Source of the DNA: Eutypa lata
Taxonomy: Eukaryota > Ascomycota > Sordariomycetes > Xylariales > Diatrypaceae
Assembly: GCA_022661535.1 (NCBI GenBank)
Contig: JAKULF010000008.1
Span: 1,054,001-1,118,000, forward strand
DNA length: 64,000 nucleotides
Reading direction: 5' to 3'
The translations under genes were made by a program, and so were the position numbers. Of the stretch, positions 60,693 to 64,000 are shown in pieces; position 1 is the first letter of the stretch, and every line of letters starts with the position of its first letter. The notes under the pieces are model-generated. The model did not search any database. It saw only the letters and a list, made by a program, of their open reading frames with translations, and had not been told where the DNA came from.

Positions 60693-61868
60693 CTTCATGG
60701 CCTATGACGGTATCTAGAGATGATGCTAGGCTTGGTTGGGTTAGCACATGTCATCTGAATTGTATATGCAGGTATGCCACGTGGATATTACTTTTATAAT
60801 GAGGCTTATGTATAAATCGAATCTGAACATATCACTTAGAACCCCCCTATTTTTAGGTGTTGGCTACTTGTGATATTTGAACGTTTGCCAAGAACTTTTC
60901 GAGCTAATCGGGTTGGAGAGGAACTCACATCATACCTAATTTCTCAGATTGATTTAGATGCCATTGGCGAACTTATGCTCGAATTTTCTACAAACCCCCT
61001 TTTTGATACGCGCTTCGATAGATCGGTAAGAGCTCAAGTCAAAATCCATCCAACCAACCTAGTCCAGCTTATTCAAAAGTACGATATCCCAGATATGACA
61101 AGTTAAAGGTCTAGGATAATGTTAAGGGCATGTATGCTTGATTACAGATTAGAATGCTCGTAGAGGACGTCCAGTTGAGAAAATACTCCAACACTCATAA
61201 GATAGAACGTAGAGAACTATACAATGTAGGCTAGCATGTTTCATTCGTCTTTAAAAAGAAATGTTAAAAAATTGAAGAAGCATGGTTTAGTTAATCCTGT
61301 GGTTATTATCGATTCTTAGTTGTCTGCAGCAACTGGGACTGATCTATAGTGATCGATCAATTTTGACGGAACCCTTAGAGTCTTGTCCGTTCCTGCACCT
61401 GCTCCCCAACCCATCATCTTTGTAGAAACTAGTTAGCAAGCCTCCCAAAGAACCTGAAATTTTGCCTTCACCCTAAGTTACGCAGGATACTCGTGATAAG
61501 ATGGCTAGGTACTAATAATGTGCGGGTACCGCAAGAAAAACAGGTTGGATGCCCAGGACATTGTCTTTATTCGTACTATAATGAGACCCCAGAAAAATAA
61601 CCCGTATAATCCTTCCCTGTCCAATCTAATATATCGATCTATTGCTAAGAAAACCAACTTTACTATAGAAATTATTTCCGTATGATTTCCATCTCATAAT
61701 GCGTCGATTGTGTTAGAGGTAGTTCTCCGAATGACCTCCAAGCAACCACGCCTCCTCCAGCCGTCCATTCCTAGCTAGATTGTTTGCATATATCATTGTC
61801 CATACAACCGGTAGGCTTATAGGACATGAGTATTGTTGAAGCAAGATAGCCCCCTAACCCCAACACAC
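60693..61868. other. Intergenic region upstream of CTR86
   Basis: It should contain the missing first CTR86 exon and promoter (minus strand). A plus-strand open frame at 60852-61106 is listed separately. The rest (61107-61868) is AT-rich with no recognised feature. Confidence 0.45.
60852..61106 (+). other. Orphan protein-like open frame
   Basis: An acceptor-like TTTTTAG (60851-60857 area) is followed by about 80 open codons with ordinary protein composition, including FERLPRTFRANRVGEEL, YLISQIDLDAIGELMLEF and LVQLIQKYDIPDM, then a TAA. It has balanced charge and amphipathic helices, unlike the simple-sequence frames elsewhere. No start codon, family or upstream exon was found. It may be the last exon of a small gene or a pseudogene fragment. 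Confidence 0.25.
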
Positions 61869-62288
61869 CTAAGTGCTTCTACCATCATCTGCTTTGAGGC
61901 TGTCTTTGTCTGAAGCCTTAACACTCTTGGATGGCTTGGCAGTCGTAGTTTTCATGTTCCTTGAAGTCGAAACGACCCCTGCTACGTTGTTGTAAGGCTC
62001 ATCGGAATACTCCTGCTGAAACCATCGGCCCATGATACTGTCAGACTGTGGCTGCATAGTTGGAGTAGCAACCCTAGCTTCTTTCCCATGTTTTGGCTTG
62101 GCCCAATCTCGTTGAATAGAGTGGTATGGCTGGGTGTCTCTAGGGATATCTCGAGAAGGTTGAGAAGTGGCAGTATACTGCTGCATTGGACTAATATTAG
62201 CCTCTATAATGAATAAAAGTATTTGAACGCTATTGATTTGAGTACTAACCTTGCTGCTGGCCTGCTGCTGCTTGCTTTGGCTCGACAT
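61869..62288 (-). CDS. Small hypothetical hydrophilic protein
   Basis: ATG at 62288 (MSSQSKQQQASSK), stop at 61869. Read straight through it has 139 residues. A probable 48-base intron (62249-62202; GTTAGT donor, TATAGAG acceptor) would give 123 residues in the same frame by joining ASSK to ANISPMQQY. The hydrophobic stretch (VQILLFIIE) exists only in the unspliced form, which favours splicing. The protein is basic and polar, with a central DSIMGRWFQQEYSDEPYNN segment that looks like the most conserved part. No family is recognised. Neighbours give no functional clue. Confidence 0.5.
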   Translation of the reverse strand: MSSQSKQQQASSKVSTQINSVQILLFIIEANISPMQQYTATSQPSRDIPRDTQPYHSIQRDWAKPKHGKEARVATPTMQPQSDSIMGRWFQQEYSDEPYNNVAGVVSTSRNMKTTTAKPSKSVKASDKDSLKADDGRST

Positions 62289-63582
62289 GGCTGCTAAATG
62301 GGACTATGATTGACTGGTGATTGGATGAAAGAAACGTATCGATGTTGTATATATCGAATCTATGAATAATGTGTCGATGACCTTATAGTTTTCAATAACG
62401 AACAATATTCGATGGTCCTCTCCTACAGAACCCGATTCTAGTGCCATTATATATCTACAGTTTACTCTTCCCAAGTAGCCTTCAATACAGATTCGTGTAC
62501 GCATATGACTTCATCTGAGATCTTCTAAGAACTTTTGCGCACTCATTGCTAGCTAATGTTCTCCCGCCCCTGACATTAAAGCTCTACTACTGGAACTGGT
62601 TACTAAAGGATCATTAATGTATTAGTTATGGGGAGTACCAATTCGGATGAATTGTAGGCATAGTTATAGATTCAAATCACAAAGTTCCGATCAGGGGTGC
62701 GCTCATTATCTATCCGTGTTAACACAATTCAACCCATGAAGTGACAAACGTGACTTGGGGGACTACCAATGAGTCAGGTACGTCAGGTTGGAAAGGGGCC
62801 CCCAAAAGAGCCCATCATCCTAATTGGTGTGAGCCCCACTCCATGTTCCCGTTGCATTGAGCCACCCGAAAGGGGAATCGTGCTTCGGTAGGTATAAGTT
62901 CCATAGGTATAGGTTCCGGCTTTCGAAAAGTTCCCCCGATTATCTGCACGTGAGAAGAATGGCTTGGTTCTTTTTTCGCATTTCTGATCGTTCCCACCTT
63001 GCCTAGAGAGGCAAAGAGGCTATGCAGGTGTTGCCAACACAATTAAGACCTTTTTCTCAGGTAAGTTACTTGCATTGTGTACTTGGGTAAGTTGTTGTTT
63101 TGAAAAGTCCCATAGTAAGAACAATCATACAATCATATAAATAGGTACCAAAAATATCATTAATTATATGCACCGAATAATCATTAGTTGTTCGTGAACA
63201 GGTAGGCGTTATTTGAATCTAAATAGCTGTAGTATACCATTTAATTTGGTAACGACCTGCCAGAATGCCTTGCGCTTTGCAGGTGTGGCGATGCAGACCG
63301 TCCTACCCCCGGCAGCTGCTTAGGATGATGACATCGTACCCAATCCGGACCAACATGAGACCGCGTGCCTGAAAGTTCCAACAAGGGCTTAGATGGGGCT
63401 GCCTCACAATGTGCCTGAACTATGACTACAATTCCTTCAGCTGTTCCTCAATTATGTTCCTACTTACTTGCTTTCATGAAAACAATGCCATTGATGCTCG
63501 TATCTATCGTTATAACCTAACATATGTCTACCTACAACTTATCATAAACCACTTCGATACACAATCTTGAACCTATTATGCT
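62289..63582. other. Intergenic region
   Basis: AT-rich upstream regions of two divergent genes. Scattered GTAGG/TACC motifs, no coding sequence recognised. Confidence 0.55.
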
Positions 63583-64000
63583 ATGAATCAGGGAACTCCC
63601 GTTGTGTCCCTCGCGATGGAGACCTCTGAGGAATCAAGCATGACAATGCCCTACGGTTTACGCGACACCACAACATCCAATGATCGGGGATCAGACAAAG
63701 AATTCATTCTTAATGAAGATCTATGCCCGCAAATGACCTACGGATTTGAAGGATCCGTGGCAGCTCCGTCATCGTCTGCAGCAAGGGGCGAGCACAGTCT
63801 ATTGCGGAAGCCTCATTCTCGCAGAAGCCATCATACAGCAGCCGAATGGGAAGTCGTGAAAGAGACTGTCGAAAGATTGTATCTTGAGAATGATTACACC
63901 CTTCCCACTGTTATGGACATTATGTCAAAACCCCCCTACAGCTTTCACGCCACGTCAGTATCTTAGCTCCATGAGTTCTCATTTCTCAACTTACAATTAC
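63583..64000 (+). CDS. Clr5-domain protein, first exon only
   Basis: Partial gene running off the window. From the ATG at 63583 the frame is open to a GTCAGT donor at 63954 (exon 63583-63953, phase 2); beyond it the frame meets TAG in the intron. Seen: a polar N-terminus of about 85 residues, then EWEVVKETVERLYLENDYTL followed by VMDIMSKPPYSFHAT. That pattern (W..K..I..LY..E...L..V...M....F.A) is the start of the fungal Clr5 domain, whose remainder (normally MYK.R..KWG) would be in the next exon. Family knowledge: Clr5 is named for a fission yeast silencing factor and is very abundant in filamentous fungi, often at the N-terminus of proteins with repeats or unknown C-termini. Function here is unknown, possibly a nuclear regulator. 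Confidence 0.75.

Overview
This window comes from a filamentous ascomycete fungus, most likely a sordariomycete. The genes carry short spliceosomal introns, mostly 48-180 bases, with GTAAGT/GTATGT-type donors and CTAAC/CTGAC branch points. The recognisable proteins are fungal (KIN1, STE20, SCP160, RSC9, CTR86, Caf40). Intergenic DNA is full of simple repeats, above all the TAGG/CCTA tetranucleotide (GTAGGTAGGTA, TACCTACCTACC). Order-level placement (for example Xylariales) would be a guess. There are no tRNA or rRNA genes, no intact transposon and no CRISPR array that I can support.

Layout. 0-0.9 kb: 3' part of a LaeA-like SAM methyltransferase (+). 5.3-7.8 kb: a five-exon secreted Thr/Val/Glu/His repeat protein (+). 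12.9-14.1 kb: Caf40/CNOT9 of the CCR4-NOT complex (-). 16.1-19.5 kb: KIN1/MARK-family kinase (-). 23.7-28.4 kb: a nine-exon, about 1326-residue protein joining a zinc-binding N-terminus, a P-loop GTPase, a RING finger and a patatin-like lipase fold (-). 33.9-35.0 kb: short-chain dehydrogenase with a mitochondrial-type leader (+). 36.7-40.1 kb: STE20/PAK kinase (-). 45.3-49.3 kb: SCP160/vigilin multi-KH protein (+). 50.7-53.8 kb: RSC9/ARID2-like chromatin remodelling subunit (-). 54.8-56.3 kb: disordered protein of unknown function (+). 56.9-60.7 kb: CTR86/ataxin-10 protein (-). 61.9-62.3 kb: small hypothetical protein (-). 63.6 kb to the end: first exon of a Clr5-domain protein (+).

How they relate. 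This is not a biosynthetic cluster. Most genes are housekeeping regulators: mRNA decay and translation (Caf40, SCP160), polarity and MAPK signalling (KIN1, STE20), chromatin (RSC9). They sit in long gene-free intervals of 1-5 kb. The two unusual genes are the secreted repeat protein and the GTPase-RING-patatin protein. The latter has the architecture of an innate-immune or heterokaryon-incompatibility type sensor/effector. Its patatin nucleophile codon, split by an intron, reads Gly instead of Ser, and four of its introns touch or flank catalytic motifs. I consider it the best candidate for an undescribed system here. All exon structures are read by eye from splice consensus, reading-frame continuity and remembered family motifs; none is confirmed by transcripts or database searches.
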